This document shows positions 37,064 to 49,900 of a DNA stretch of 64,000 nt, piece after piece; the stretch's first letter is position 1, and the number at the start of each line of letters is the position of its first letter. Origin of the DNA: Panaeolus papilionaceus (Eukaryota > Basidiomycota > Agaricomycetes > Agaricales). The DNA lies in contig JADNRZ010000004.1 of NCBI GenBank assembly GCA_015501605.1, positions 1,984,001 through 2,048,000 on the forward strand. The letters run 5' to 3'. The position numbers were made by a program, and so were the translations under genes. The notes under the pieces were generated by a model. The model ran no database searches and had not been told where the DNA came from. It saw only the letters and a list, made by a program, of their open reading frames with translations.

Positions 37064-38424
37064 TCAGAGGGCCTCGTTTTTTATGGCTAAAAACCACGCA
37101 GGGATAATGCGTAAAGTGTCCCTGTTGGAACCCGTAGTCATACTCCCAATATGCCCAGCGACCATGATGCAATCGAACTCTTCTCCATTATCATCCAAAA
37201 GGACATCCACCTCACAAATGGCAGGCGGTATTTTTGACGTGTCCAGTTTGTGGTAGGTCCCATTTGCGAGCGGAGGCCCTATTCCCGGAATTGCACATGC
37301 TGACCCAGAACCGATCTGTGGACCAATCCACTCACCCCCGCTGTTCCATACGCAAAAGTTGGTGATCCAGCCGCTGAGGTATCTCGGGCCTGAACCGAAG
37401 GAGTTTATATGGCAGATACGAGACCAAAATTCCATGTTGTAATTTCCATCGAAGGCGTCGACGAAGCACCTGATGATAGGGCGGAGAAGAGACTCCCAAA
37501 GAGTAGGCTCTGCACCAAAAGCTTTGAGCTTTTCGATCTTCCCTAGCAGCTTCTCCCAGTCTTCTTTTTCGCCTAAGAGCGTGACGGAAGGAATTCCACA
37601 TCTCAGACAAAATTCATAGCTGAAGTAACTTAGTACGATAAGATTCACGTTGGGTGTCAGGTATGGAAAAAAACAAACAAAAAGCAACACACGCTTTCAT
37701 TGTCGCCATCATGGCAACAGAACAAACCACCGTTTCATTGAAAGTTGTAGTCGAGAAGTTGGGAAGGATCCAGTCTTGTAACTCTGGGTCAACAACCTAA
37801 AAAATGAAAGCAAGGTCAGCACAGGGACATCTTTGATGAGGATCACATTTAATGACATTTTCTTGAATCAAAGCAGTCATGCGAGCTGCGAGCTTCCCGA
37901 AGTCGACAGAGTATCGTGTCCCAACCTCAACTATAACGAGATGCTTCTTGCCTTCATGTTGAACAAAATGAGGCCGTAGTTCTTCGGCATGGGCGTTGAC
38001 GCTGATTGGATTAATTGTGGGTTCTCTCTCCAGACTAGACCCATGGATTACTTACTAAAAGTTGAACTGAGTAAGGATTGCAATCCACAGATCATCAGGT
38101 CTAAACATTGAAATTACGGCCGCTCATCGGTTTATGAGCAACAGGGATAAGGATGGCCGATCAACCGCACCTTAGGATAAGGTTATGATGGCTATTGTAT
38201 GCAGCCAGAAGAGTATCCACAAATCCATTGCGAGGCCTCGTAGTGAGATCAGCCATATTTTGCTGAGAATCGAAGGTGAAAGTGCTCTGAAGGAGCTCCT
38301 TGTACACATTCTCCTTCGATTTTGATGCCCAAACATCCTTAAAAGCAGCTTCTGCCCCATCTGTAGGTCTACTTGTAACCTGCTCAGGCTTTAGAGTTGA
38401 AGACACGGTGAAAGATACAGGCAT
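37064..38424 (-). CDS. DUF4419 domain protein
   Basis: Member of a family (DUF4419) that is expanded in mushroom-forming fungi; the biochemical function is unknown. The start is set at 38424 because MPVSFTVSS is the usual beginning; the upstream in-frame extension is unlike relatives. Exon 1 carries RNGFVDTLLAAYNSHHNLILR (one residue per family block), exon 2 DDLWIAILTQFNF, exon 3 the HAEELRPHFVQHEGKK block, exon 4 VVDPELQDWILPNFSTTT, and the long final exon PSVTLLGEKEDWEKLL, GSGPRYLSGWITNFCVW and ICEVDVLLDDNGEEFDC, ending at 37064. Introns are 50-75 nt; the one before VVDPEL has a weak donor (gtcatt), so either the donor is atypical or the edge differs. All family blocks are present and in order. 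It shares the orientation of the P450 gene but is separated by its own 328-bp promoter gap. Confidence 0.82.
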
Positions 38425-38986
38425 GTTATGAGTCCTTTTACACAAGGGCGAGTTCTTTGAGTGTCTGTCTTGACTGAGCCCTGAGACACTTTTGATAATC
38501 ATCACGTGTTTTGATGGCCCATCATGATTTCTTGATATCGTCTTGAAATGGCTCGAATCCGCTCAATGATCATGAGACATTTCTGCAACGCATCACATCA
38601 ACATCGACTGAGGCCTGGTTACTGTAAAAGCAATGTCGAAGTTGGACCGAGTTAAGCAGATGGATTGTGGGATGTCTTATATGTCTAAGTACAAGTCGTG
38701 AAATTCCACAAATTCGAACATTGCTGGGTGATGTCGAAACTTGGGACCAGCAGCTGATCTATCTCTAGAGCCCTTTTGCGGTGAACTGGCAGCACCCATT
38801 CAATGACCCTGGAGCACTAGAGCCGGAGGTCATGGTGGTCATTGAGAATCAACGGCACTGCCCTTGAAGCTTTGCAGCTCCGCACAGAACCGCTGCCGCC
38901 ACAGGCCAACCGCATAAGTATATAAATAGCGAAATATAATAATATAATATATAACGTCCCACACATTTTTAATCATGACCCGGAAA
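38425..38986. other. Intergenic, 5' flank of DUF4419 gene
   Basis: No gene or recognisable element; AT-rich near 38930-38955. It ends at the target duplication of the inverted-repeat element. Confidence 0.45.
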
Positions 38987-38995
38987 GTCATCGAG

Positions 38996-39445
38996 TAGTC
39001 TCGGTTAACCCAGCCTCTCCCGTTTTGGGAGGTCAACCCGATTTGGGTTTCCCAATCTGGGCGCAAGCCAACATGGTTGGGAGGGTTTGCTTTTCGCAAA
39101 ACTCTTGGCGAAGTTTGGCATACATTTTGGCGAGTATGTGAGCCTCTACTGTACTTGAATTCAGTTCTAGAATAGGCTCTGAACGTGCTTAACACAAAGA
39201 GCACTTCAGCAAAGATAACGACTTGAGATGGTGAGTTGACATCAGACTCGATGTTGCCGATGTTGCCGATTTGGATATAACAGGAAACTGCTTGATTGTG
39301 CTCGAGCTCAACTCGAGCTTGAGTTGACTCGAGCTAAGCGGAATTTGAATTCCCGTGAACTCGAGTTCAGCTCCAGCTTGACTCGCGGCAACACCCAAAT
39401 CGGGTTGACCTCCCAAAACGGGAGAGGCTGGGTTAACCGAGACTA
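38996..39445. mobile_element. Non-autonomous inverted-repeat transposon (MITE-like), 450 bp
   Basis: Left terminal repeat 38996-39048 and right terminal repeat 39393-39445 are perfect reverse complements over 53 bp, starting TAGTCTCGGTTAACCC. The element is bordered by a 9-bp direct repeat GTCATCGAG (38987-38995 and 39446-39454), the expected target-site duplication. No transposase frame exists inside, so it must have been moved by an enzyme encoded elsewhere. The repeat itself contains small palindromes (GGTTAACC; CTCCC/GGGAG). A 9-bp duplication suits Mutator-like elements; if one base matches by chance, 8 bp would suit hAT. Perfect repeats and duplication indicate a recent insertion. Related ends occur at 54169-54210 and 59630-59690. 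Confidence 0.88.
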
Positions 39446-39454
39446 GTCATCGAG

Positions 39455-39910
39455 CAGGCTAAGCCAATAGCGAAGTTCAAAGACTGAATATGGAATGCTG
39501 AATATTTCCATGCAACTACTTACCAAGTCCCCTTCATTTGTCCTTACACAGGTTTTTAATGTGAATGCATCATTTCGGACTTATACAAGCTCAATGTCGC
39601 AGGATTCAAGTTTGTGCAGGCCTTTCTTGCTGAAAAATTATCTATGACAAGTTAGAGCACCAGTCACCCAGACCATGTCGTCCTGTATCCCTGCCAGGGG
39701 GTATCTGGTCATCTCGGTTTTTACTTTTCCAGATATCAGTGGTATATGGTGCTCGATCAGGGTGACGGTGAACACAACCTTTCCTTGAGGTTTCCGAGCC
39801 GCAAGACAACCGCAAGTGACCTCTTTCATCCCAGCACAGCCTTTCCTCTGTCGCTTGATTATAACAATATGGTGTAGTTCGTTTAAGGTTAATTTCTCTC
39901 TTGAACTATT
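39455..39910. other. Intergenic, between transposon and Hsp70-like gene
   Basis: A 63-codon minus-strand frame at 39638-39829 (MKEVTCGCLAARKPQGK..) lies divergently from the Hsp70-like gene. It may be a remnant exon or chance; nothing else is visible. Confidence 0.35.
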
Positions 39911-42404
39911 ATGTGGACTCGAAATACGTACTCAGGGTGCAGACGCCGTCTTGTAGTTGCTTTCGATGTAGGAACGACTTGTAGTGGAATCTCGTATAGG
40001 TCAGTGAGCGTCTCGCTGTTTGTGATTTCCTCGTCATAAATAACCATTTCGTTTCATTGGTACATAGCATCCTCGATCCCGGACAAGTACCCAAGGTGGA
40101 GGGTGTTACGCGCTTCCCAAATCTAGAGGGCGACAAGATCATGCCGCTCTCCAAAGTGCCGAGTGTTTTGTATTACGACACAGAGGGAAATCTCAAAGGA
40201 GTTGGGGCTGAGGTTATGGAGGATAAATTCAAAGAGCAAGCCAGCAAAGAGAAGTGGACAAAGGTCGAATGGTAAGTCTATCTCATGCTGAAGTTTTACG
40301 ACAGTGTCACCATGGCCATCATACAGGTTTAAGCTTCATCTTCGACCTAAAAAAGACGATAAGGATGATACAGGCTCCATCCCTGCTCTCCCTACAAACA
40401 AAAGCTTTGAAGACGTCCTTGCCGATTACTTACGATACCTGAATCAATGCGCACTGAGGTTTATCGAGCACGCACATGGTGCTGTCATGTGGGAGTCACT
40501 CGTGTCGACACTCAGCCCATCTGCAGATGATTCGGGGAGATATCCAGCAGGACAGGGTACAGTTTACGTCCTCTCGCACCCGAATGGATGGCAGGGCTAT
40601 CAGCAGCAGTGCTACTCGAAAGCCGCGTGTCAGGCTGGATTGATTCCGGACGAGGCGGAGTCCTTGCATGAGCGACTGCACTTCGTCACAGAGGGGGAGG
40701 CAAGCCTTCATTGGGCATCAGAGACGCTTGGCGCCAGTGCAGCTATGAAGGTGAGTAACTTTTGGCCTTGATGGCAGTGCCGCCAGTGTTGACATGTGTA
40801 TAGAAAGGAACTGGCTTTACAGTCATCGACGCAGGTGGTGGGACTATCGATGTTAGCTCGTACCGTCGAAAGAAAAAGGAGAGTGAAGAAAGAGGTATAT
40901 TTGAAGAAATAGCAGCCCCAAGCTGTAAGTCAGCTGATATGGTGTCGCTCGCTGGCTCATCGTGTACGGGGCACAGGTTACTTCCAGGGTTCAGTGTTCG
41001 TGACGCTTCGAGCAAGAACCTATCTAAAGCGTAAGAGATTAAACCAAGTTATCTGCACGCTTCTTTCTGATGGACAAGTAGAGCTCCTTATCGACTCTGA
41101 GTACTATGACAATCTCGATGACATTTTGGAAGCTTTTGACAACACAACCAAACTGCGCTTTCGAGACCCACAAGAACCTCAATTTGTGAAATTTGGTGGT
41201 GTAGGCGACAACGACCATGAAGTTGGGATTCGCTTTGGACAACTTAAGTTGAAAGGGTGAGCCTTTTTGCCTTGGCATATGCTATGAATAGTTCTGAAGC
41301 GGAGGATAATATATAGCGAGGAAGTGGCAGCCTTGTTTAAGCCAGCCATTGATTGTATACACGACGCTGTCATAGAACAACGCAAATTATCCAACAAGAC
41401 CATATCTGTAAGTCTTTTATCATGTTCTCCTGATCCATAGAGCTCGTGATGCCAATGATGACCTACCTCAGCACGTCATTCTTGTGGGAGGATTTACCAA
41501 CAATGACTATCTTTTCGAATGCGTTAGATCAGCCCTTTCCTCTGTCTCTGTCAAAGTCTGCCGAGTGGATAATTTGCCGTGAGTATAGCATTCAAGCGGT
41601 GCACTCTCCCAATCGAAACCACTATCCTAAATGTCTGTCTGTAGGAATAAAGCAGTCGCTAATGGCTCCGTCTCGTACTTTCTCGATCATTTCGTTCGCA
41701 CTCGGTTATCTAAAGTTGCCTACGGGTTCTTCGCCCCTCGACCATACGATCCCAAAGTGCGCGCTCATCGAAAACAGTTCAGTCGACCAGAGGGTCACTA
41801 CAAAGATGAAATGGGAAAAACACTTGTACGAAATTCATTCGTGAAGATGTTGGAGAAGGTACCTTTCCACTCGCATTCTTGATAGTATATGTATGCTGAT
41901 GCGACACTCAGAATGACAAAGTTTCCGAGTTTCGAGAATCAAGAAAATCAGTGTATCACCTTAGCGATCACGAATACAAACCCAAGGACAGAGACATAGT
42001 CATGCCTATCTGGACGTACAGCGGGAAAAATACTGGGGCGAGGTTTTGGGGCGACGAGCCAGGTGAGTCGAATGATCTTGAAACACATACCTGGAGGGCC
42101 GAATGTTGATGTTCCTCCAGGGAGTTACGCAAAAGCGTTCACGATCGTGACGAACGCAGACCACGTCCCCTCATACACAGTCGAATCAGACGGCGAGAAA
42201 TATTGGAAGTACGACGTCGATATCATCCTGTACTTTGGACTACCTTCCATCAGGGCCGATCTCGCTTGGAAGGAAGATGGGGTGGAGAAACGGTACGCAA
42301 CCCTCATCTGGTCTTGTGATACAGTTTCGTTGATGCAGTATGTTTTGTTCCTCGAAGGCGCCCGGCGAGGCTCTTATATAACGCCCCGTGGGTCTCTGGG
42401 TTGA
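39911..42404 (+). CDS. HSPA12-like Hsp70 family ATPase
   Basis: Member of the divergent Hsp70 group (HSPA12-type) that is multiplied in mushroom genomes; role as chaperone or signalling ATPase unproven. The start at 39911 leads into CRRRLVVAFDVGTTCSGISY, the first phosphate loop. Exon 1 ends at 39999, exon 2 is 40068-40271, and exon 3 begins at 40327. VLSHPNGWQGYQQQ and LHFVTEGEASLHW follow, then the second phosphate motif VIDAGGGTIDVSSY (about 40825-40865), FEEIAAPSCYFQGSVFV, TTKLRFRDPQEPQFVKFG, the adenosine motif HVILVGGFTNNDYLF (about 41470-41515), NKAVANGSVSYFLDHFV and ESDGEKYWKYDVDIILYFGL. All nucleotide-binding motifs are intact. The canonical substrate-binding domain and lid are absent, which is normal for the group. 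The end is uncertain: the unspliced frame stops at 42404, while an intron from 42295 would stop at 42381. Confidence 0.82.
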
Positions 42405-43910
42405 CGGCTGACCAGTGGAACTGTGAAGCCGTAGGATCTGGGACCATCACAGTAGATATGGAGGATCCGGACGAAACCTCGCCCTAATTCCTAATTCGAA
42501 TGAACAAGTTCTGCTGCAGCATCAGAGGGTGTTTACTTACATTGTGTTGATAAGACTTGACAATTATTAAGCGATTCAAGACATGAGGGGAGAAAGCATC
42601 GTCACCTAAGAGGATACTAAAGAATGAGGCGACGGAGTAGTGAAGGAGAAGAGAGTGAAGAAGATTGAGGTACCAGAAGTAAGGTAGACGCCAACACTTC
42701 GGTGATCGATGGCTCAGCTATGATGCACGCTGAACTTGCCTTTACTAGACCCAAGAGCGGCCAATACTGCCTTCTTGTCCCTCGGACCACCAGATTCAAC
42801 GAATTTCTGCTTAACCCTCGTTCGAGGATCGAAAGCTCGATGCAGTTGAATCATGCACGTGATTCGAATTATATTAATACACAAAAAAACTAAACCGAAG
42901 CTAACTACACATCTTTTAACTTGCCTTGACAAACTGAGGAACTTGAATGCATACTACATGTAAACTGGGAGTTGAAAAGTTGAAAATGAAAACAACTCGA
43001 AGAATCAGGGTGCAATGTCTATATGATGTACTCGTATATGCATATTTGAAAGAGGGATGAAGTTCAAAGACGAAGTTCGACCCGACCGAAGCAAAGGGAG
43101 AAATGAATGGAGAGAGAAAAATAAGAGTGGAGATATGCCCGACAACCAAAGCCCAATTAAAAAAAAGAGACGAAGCGACATAAAGGGAGAGAAAGCATAT
43201 ATGTATGTATCAATGTACGAACCAGAGCCAAAGCTCCTTCCTCTATTGTGAGTAAGGAAGTCGATGCAATCATAATTTTAGACATGGAAATGAGGGGTGA
43301 TGCCATGTGAAACAAACGAGGGAGAGAAATAGCTGTCTATCCTCCGTACATAAAGTGGGGTGGTGGGCCGGTAGTGGCTGTCAGGGTAGTGGTAATGATA
43401 GGTAGGGTAGAGTAGGGTATGTACGTGGGGGAGTGGTGTAGGATACCCAACGACGATCGACAATCAAAAAAGAATCAACATCGATCTTTGGATGACCGCC
43501 GACCAGTTGGCCGAGGGTATCGCAGTGTGTGCATCCGATGGATGGTGGACTGGTATCGCCGTAAAGATAGATGTAGAGCGTCCGATGGTGAGGGCAGTTG
43601 TGAGTTGGGTTGAACAGGATCGGAGAGCAGTCTAATATTGGATGGCATAAGGGTACGAAGGAAGGTCGAAATTAACGAGAAAGAGAGATAGCGAGAGAAG
43701 AGAGAGGGGAAAGGAATGAGGGAAACGAAGAAAGGAAGAAAAACAATACAAGATATCCAGTAATAGTGGTGTAGGAAGAGGGGGTGTTGGGGTACCATGT
43801 CGATGATTCAAGGTGAAAACAAACAAAGGGAAGAATAATACAAAAAACGCCAACGAAAAGCGCAACACATAGGTGTAGCCTCAGTTCAATGGGTTGGTAC
43901 GCGGCATCGC
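42405..43910. other. Intergenic, between convergent Hsp70-like and SKN7 genes
   Basis: The two flanking genes converge, so this holds both 3' ends. The plus strand is rich in AGAGA tracts (43040-43130, 43670-43740). No gene or named element. Confidence 0.45.
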
Positions 43911-46900
43911 TCACTCCACAACCTCAAACCTCCCCCTCTTCATACTCCCCTCCCTATCCACATCATCATGCGGCCTCTTCTCACTCATGCCCATGCCCAT
44001 CCCGCTACTTCCACCCGCACCCCTACTTCCACTCGGACCACTCGTACCCCCCATCCCATCCATCCCACCCATACTCATCCCCGCCCCACTCCCACTCGCA
44101 CCACCATCCCCCGTCCCCATAAACCCATCCCCACTAACCAAATTCTGCAATATCATATTATACTGCTCATCCGTCAGCCCCATCCCAGCAAGCGGGTTCA
44201 CTCTCCCCTCATCATCCATCGGCGCGCCAAATGAAAAGTTGAAATTAAAGGGGGTGTTGCGGCCCGATAAACCACCACCACCGCTGCTGCTGCCAGCTGG
44301 GACAAGAGCGCCGGTGTTGTTGGTGTTGGTGTTGGCGTTGGGGGGAGATGAGGGGGAGGACCCGGAGGGCGATGAGCGGTCGGTGAGGAGCGCCTGTTGA
44401 TGCTGCATTGCGCCTGCTGTGATGGCTTGTTCGAATCCTTGATCTGAGAGGGGCGGGATTCCGACTGATCGAGGGACGTTGCGGGTCATTTGTTGGATGA
44501 CTTTGAGATGGAAGAGATGTTTCTAAAGTCACAGACGAAATCGCGTGAGTTAGTTATGCATGACATGTGTAAAATAAAGAACGAACCTCGAGCATATCCA
44601 ACAAGCCTTCTTTCGTGAACGGCTTGGACAAAATATCGTTCATCCCAGACGAATAATACGTCACCAGATCGTTGGGTTTCGAGTTACTCGTCATCGAAAT
44701 AATTGGTGTCCCTTGATCAAACTTGCGAATCAAACTCGTCGCAGATACACCATCCAGTTTAGGCATGACGATATCCTGAAAACATCCCCAAAAAAACATC
44801 AGTCGTCGTTCTAAGCAGCAGGAAAGCAAGGAAGGGAGGGAGGAAACCACATACCATCAACACCAAATCATACTTCTCCAAATTCATCTTATTCACCGCC
44901 CCAATCCCATCAACAGCCACATCCGTCGTGCACCCAAACACCTTCAAAAACTTGCTGCTCAACTTCCTACTAACAGCATCGTCGTCCACCAGCAGCACCC
45001 TCGGCGGCACTGCCCACCCCGGCACGAATGTCGAGCGCCGTACGCGGAGCTTCTGCGTCCCTGGCGTCGATATCGATCCCGAAACACCACTCGATGAGGA
45101 GGTAGCGGCACTTGATGGTCTAGCTTCGGCTCCGGGATTTGTGGGCGTAGGCCGTACGACTTCGTCGTCCCCGTCCCCATTCTCCGCATTCGTATTATCA
45201 TACGACCCGTACTCTCCCGTCGAAGACGAACTAGCTCCTTGCTGCTGCTGCTGAGCCTCCATCCCCTGCAAAACCGCACCCCCACCCAACGTCAACCCAC
45301 CCGCATCAAACGTCCAATTCCCCTGCGCATCCTCCAACGAGCTCCGCGGCAACAGGTGGCCGACTGTATACACCTCCAGCCCCTCATGCGTCATCACACC
45401 CTCCGGCTCATCAAACGACGACGCAGCACCAGCGGGGCCTTCACTCGACGGCAACCCGCCACCGAGGTACCTCGGCGGGTTAGACATGAGATTCGCCCAG
45501 GGGTTCTGCGGGGACGGTGTCGTACCGGAATGCGTTGACGGAGTAGAACTAGAAGCGACACCATCTACAGCGGCGTCTCGTTGTTGCTGCTGATCGTACG
45601 ACCCCTGCTGCTGTTGCTCATACATCGCCATCATCCCCTCGCTCGCCCTTCTCCTCGACTGATCCTCCGCTTCAAGTTGACCCTGCGTCCTCATCGGCGC
45701 ACCCCCAGTCGCAACATCAGGTCCGCTCATGCTCATACTCCTCGACGGGGGCGGCATACCACCACCCATCAATGGCTGTCGGTTCATCAACGAGCCCAAA
45801 CCTGACGTCGCACCGTTATCCCACCCCCGCGTCGTCGCCAGCCTCTGATTATGCAGGTCCCTCAGCTGAGCCAACGCTTCGGCCCTCGTAGGCCTCTTCA
45901 AAGGCTGCTGTTGCTGTTGTGGTTGTTGCTGCGACGCATCAGCCGGGGGCCCTCCACCATAATGCTGAAACGACTGCTGCTGCTGTGCCTGTGCCTGCCC
46001 TCCAACCCTCCTGCTCATTTCGCTCATCTGCATCAACGTAGCCCTCCCAAGTTCAGCAGCAGACGCGCCGAAGCTATTAAACCCTCCTCCTGCTCCATTC
46101 CCACTCGCACCTCCCGAAGTCGACGCACCACCCGAACTCATAAACTCTCCCACTTGAGCACTCGCACCACCATTCACAATCCTCTGCACCATCGATGCGG
46201 GCAGGAAGGGGTTGCGGTCAGAAAGGGAGCCAAAGGCGCTAGATGGGTCCGTAGAGCGAGAGTTATCGAGGGATGCATCATTCGATGAGGATAGTTGTTG
46301 CTGCGAGCGGGTGTCCATCAGAGGTGCGGGTTCGCCCATGGGGGTGCCAGAGGCACTTGTGTTCCGACTGTGATTATGCGAGGCATCGTTGAGGGGGTCG
46401 GTGTTGAGCTGGGCGCGCGGGGAGAGTAAAGAGGAGGACTGGCGTCGGAGGTGTTGTGGTCTCGATTGAGACTGTGATGATTGAGGTGGTTGTGATTGTG
46501 AAGCTGTTTGAGGCGTTGGTTTGATTTTTCCTGTTTTGTGAAATAGATAGATTAGTTATGCGTTCAAGAGGTTGTAAAAAAGAGTAAAATAAAACAAAAA
46601 TAAAGGGCGAAGAAGAGAAAAAGACGAAAAGAAAAAGAGAACAAAAAATCCAGAAGAGTCAAGTCCAGATTCGCAGTCGCAGTCGTAGTCGTCAAGTTTT
46701 CCACATAAAATCGCCCAAGTCAAGAAAAAAACCACCAATGCCCGAGTCAAGCAAAGCCGTCGCCAAAAACGCACAGAGTCGGGATATCCCAAAGCACAAA
46801 GAACCAGAATACAACGCAAATAGAACCCAAGACCAGAACAAGCCTAGACCCAAGAACCACCAGAACCAGGCGTGCGTCAAAGTTTAGCTCAAGTTAGTTA

Positions 46901-49900
46901 ACCAGCCACATTACCCCCCTCAACACCTCGGTGCCTCGGTACCTGCACAGCAAAAAAATGAAAAGAAAAGATTTCATGAATCGAACCAGGTTGAGGAGAT
47001 GTGAAAATGGGTAGAAGCGGCTGGAGGGTGAGATAGGATGAAGGGAAAAGAGGGGTTGGGATTAGGATAGGGTGTATGCGGCTCAGAGTCTAGACCAAGC
47101 AAGATAGATGCCCGGTCTTAATCTGGACAATGCATGACCCGATATAGACGGCAAAAATGAGAAAAATACAAGAGGAGAATATGACCGTGAGGGTGAGATG
47201 AACGCGGACCTGGACGGGGAAGGGGGTGAAGGGGGGGAAATAACAAAAGGAAAAGAAAAGAAAGAAAAAGAGAGTCAAACGCCCTTCAGCTCGTCGTGAA
47301 CACGAAATGACGAAAATGATAACGCTGAATGAACAGACCAACTGAATGGGCTTCAGTAGGCAGGCACATGAACAAGGGTCTGGATCTGGACATCCAAATA
47401 CAGAATAGAATACACAACACAATCCACCCCAAGCGCAAGTCTAACCAAAGCCCAGATCATCATCCAACATCCAACATCCTCCCAAAAAAAAAACAAAAAA
47501 CAAACAAAAAACGAAGCACACCACCACGAAAAGGTTACACGAATCCCAATCTATGTCATGGTCTGCAAGTATGTCATCACCATCGACGACATACACCCGT
47601 ACCCATGCAAAATAGCCGAGAATCGACGAGACGCAAACGCACACGCAAGGTAAAAAATAACAGCAACCGTCGTCAAGTCAGGTCAGAGACCGAAACAAAG
47701 ATCCAGAGTCGGAATCAAGAGTCGAGTCGAGTCCAATTCAAGAGCCTAGAGCGCCCGCGCCTCGTCCAGACCCAGCAGTTCAGAGTCCATCCAATTGCCC
47801 GCATCACATCGCCCAAGTTCCAACACCGCAACGATGGTCTGTCAACCTAATCAATGTCCGACCTCTGTATGACACAAACACGCGCCCGTTGCGTGTTTGC
47901 AGTGGATGTCAAAGCAGAAAACAGAGTGAACTCGAGTTCTAGACCGTGGTCAAAGTCACCAGACTTCTCACTCGTTCCCCTGAGCAGAAAAAAAAACAAA
48001 ACAAAACACATAAAAAATGGGAAACAAAGGTTGAGTCAAGCGAGCGAACCAAGACCATAACCGCGTCCAAAGCCCTGCGTCATCCTCGTCATCATCCAAC
48101 AAACGACAACCGACAACCGACAAGGCAGGCTATGTATAGCCAGAACCCAAATACCCAGAACACGAATCGCAAGGCACAGAATAGATCACACAGACAAGCC
48201 ATCTATCCGGAATGGATGACTGAATGGATGACTGAACAGATGACAAGGGACAGAGGATCCAGAGCAGGGTCTATGAAACATGCAAGGGGCCGTGTGTGTT
48301 GAATCGGAAATGGGAATGGCCTAGTTGGATTAGATCGGAAAGGGGGATGGGGGGTATAAAAACCTCTGGAGGTCCCGGAGAATGGATGGATTTGGGTCCC
48401 AGTTCTTCTGGGTGGAGGGGTAAAGGAGGAGATGGGAGGTGGGTCGGAGGGAAAGGAAGGAAAGGAGGTGAGGCAGTTAAGAAACGAGAATAAAGGTAGA
48501 GTAATAGAAAGAAGAATAGGGCAGAGTAGAGTAAACGGTAGGTAGGTAGGGCGATAAAAGCTACAGACGAGGAAGTCCAACGTCGAGTAAAATAGGTATA
48601 AAATACGTAGAAAATGTCCATAATAAAAAATAAAAAAGGATAATCATCTATTACACCGAAAACGAAACTGCAGAAAGGCACCAGAGGAGCAGAACGTCCA
48701 AAGCCCTTGTAAAAACCACGAAAGAAAAATAGAGAAATAACGAAGGTAAAATACACTACTTGTACGCCATAACCCAACTAAAAAAAAAAGGCGCATTTAA
48801 TCCTACACATACAGAACAAATGGTCTATGGCGAGAGTTCTACATCGTGTATATTCGTAGTGACCCAATTCTAACGACCAAAGTGAAAAAAAGAAAGAAAG
48901 GGGCATGATACACGTATATTTGAATTCATAGAAAATGGAAACGAGGTTAGGGAAGGGAAGGAAGAAGGGACCCAGGACGTGAATATGAGGGTTGTAGACA
49001 GTGGGACCAGAGGCAGATAGGCAAACAGAGATACAGGACGACCGCAGAGACGAGAAGCCTAAAGAAAAAATGTTGCCAGAGGATATCGAGAAAAATAAAA
49101 CCCGAAAATCGGAAGAAAAAAAAATCATGGAAGAAAAATGGAGAAAGAAAGCAGAAAAAAAAAGAAAGAGGCGTCACAAACGCCTTACTCACCACCTTCA
49201 CTCCCCAAGAAATACCCAATCAAACTCTGCATCAACCCATCCTGCTGCGCCATGCCCCTCTGAAAGCCCACCATCTCCACCAGCACACTCTCATAATTCC
49301 TCTCCAGCGTCCTAATCCGTCCCCTCATCTCCTCCCCCTCCTCCCTCGCCCTCCCCACCTCGTCCCGCGTCCGCCCAATCTCGCTATTCGCCCTCACCAG
49401 CTCCCCGCTCGCCCTCATCACCTCCTCCTTGAACCGCGCAATCTCGGCATTGGCCCTGATGACCTCTTCTCGCAGCCGCAGAATCTCATCTTTGGACCGC
49501 ACGATTTCCTGCGAGAGCAGGGTCGTGTGCGCGGGGGTGTGCGGCTGGATGCCCGGTGGGAGCTGGAGAGGGGCTAGGGATGAGAGGGAGGATATAGAGG
49601 ACGAGGAGAGGGACCCGAGTTGAGGTGGGGGGTAGGGCAGGGACGAGGATGTGAGGTGCGGGTGTGAGTGCCCTGGGTGATGCGGCGGCGAGCGGGATCG
49701 TGTATAGGATGTCTGTTGTGCGGCGGCAGCTGCTGCTGCCTGTGCTGCCTGTTGCGATTTGCGTGCGGCGGGCACTTTTCGTTTGATGTTTTCTAGGGCG
49801 TCACGCCTGTGTGCGTGGAAGTCTGGGTGGCGGAATGTCCATGACTGTGGATAGATATCGGATATCGGAGTTTGGGTGTCGTTGAGTGGATGGGGAGATA

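Noticed and set aside
47329..48302. Plus-strand frames of 173 and 118 codons in the SKN7 intron
   Set aside because: Lysine/asparagine/threonine-rich text from A-rich DNA with no family resemblance and no splice support.
43911..49192. SKN7 as two separate genes (HSF gene and receiver gene)
   Set aside because: Splice phase agrees exactly across the long intron and the joined domain order is the classical SKN7 order; kept as a minor alternative.
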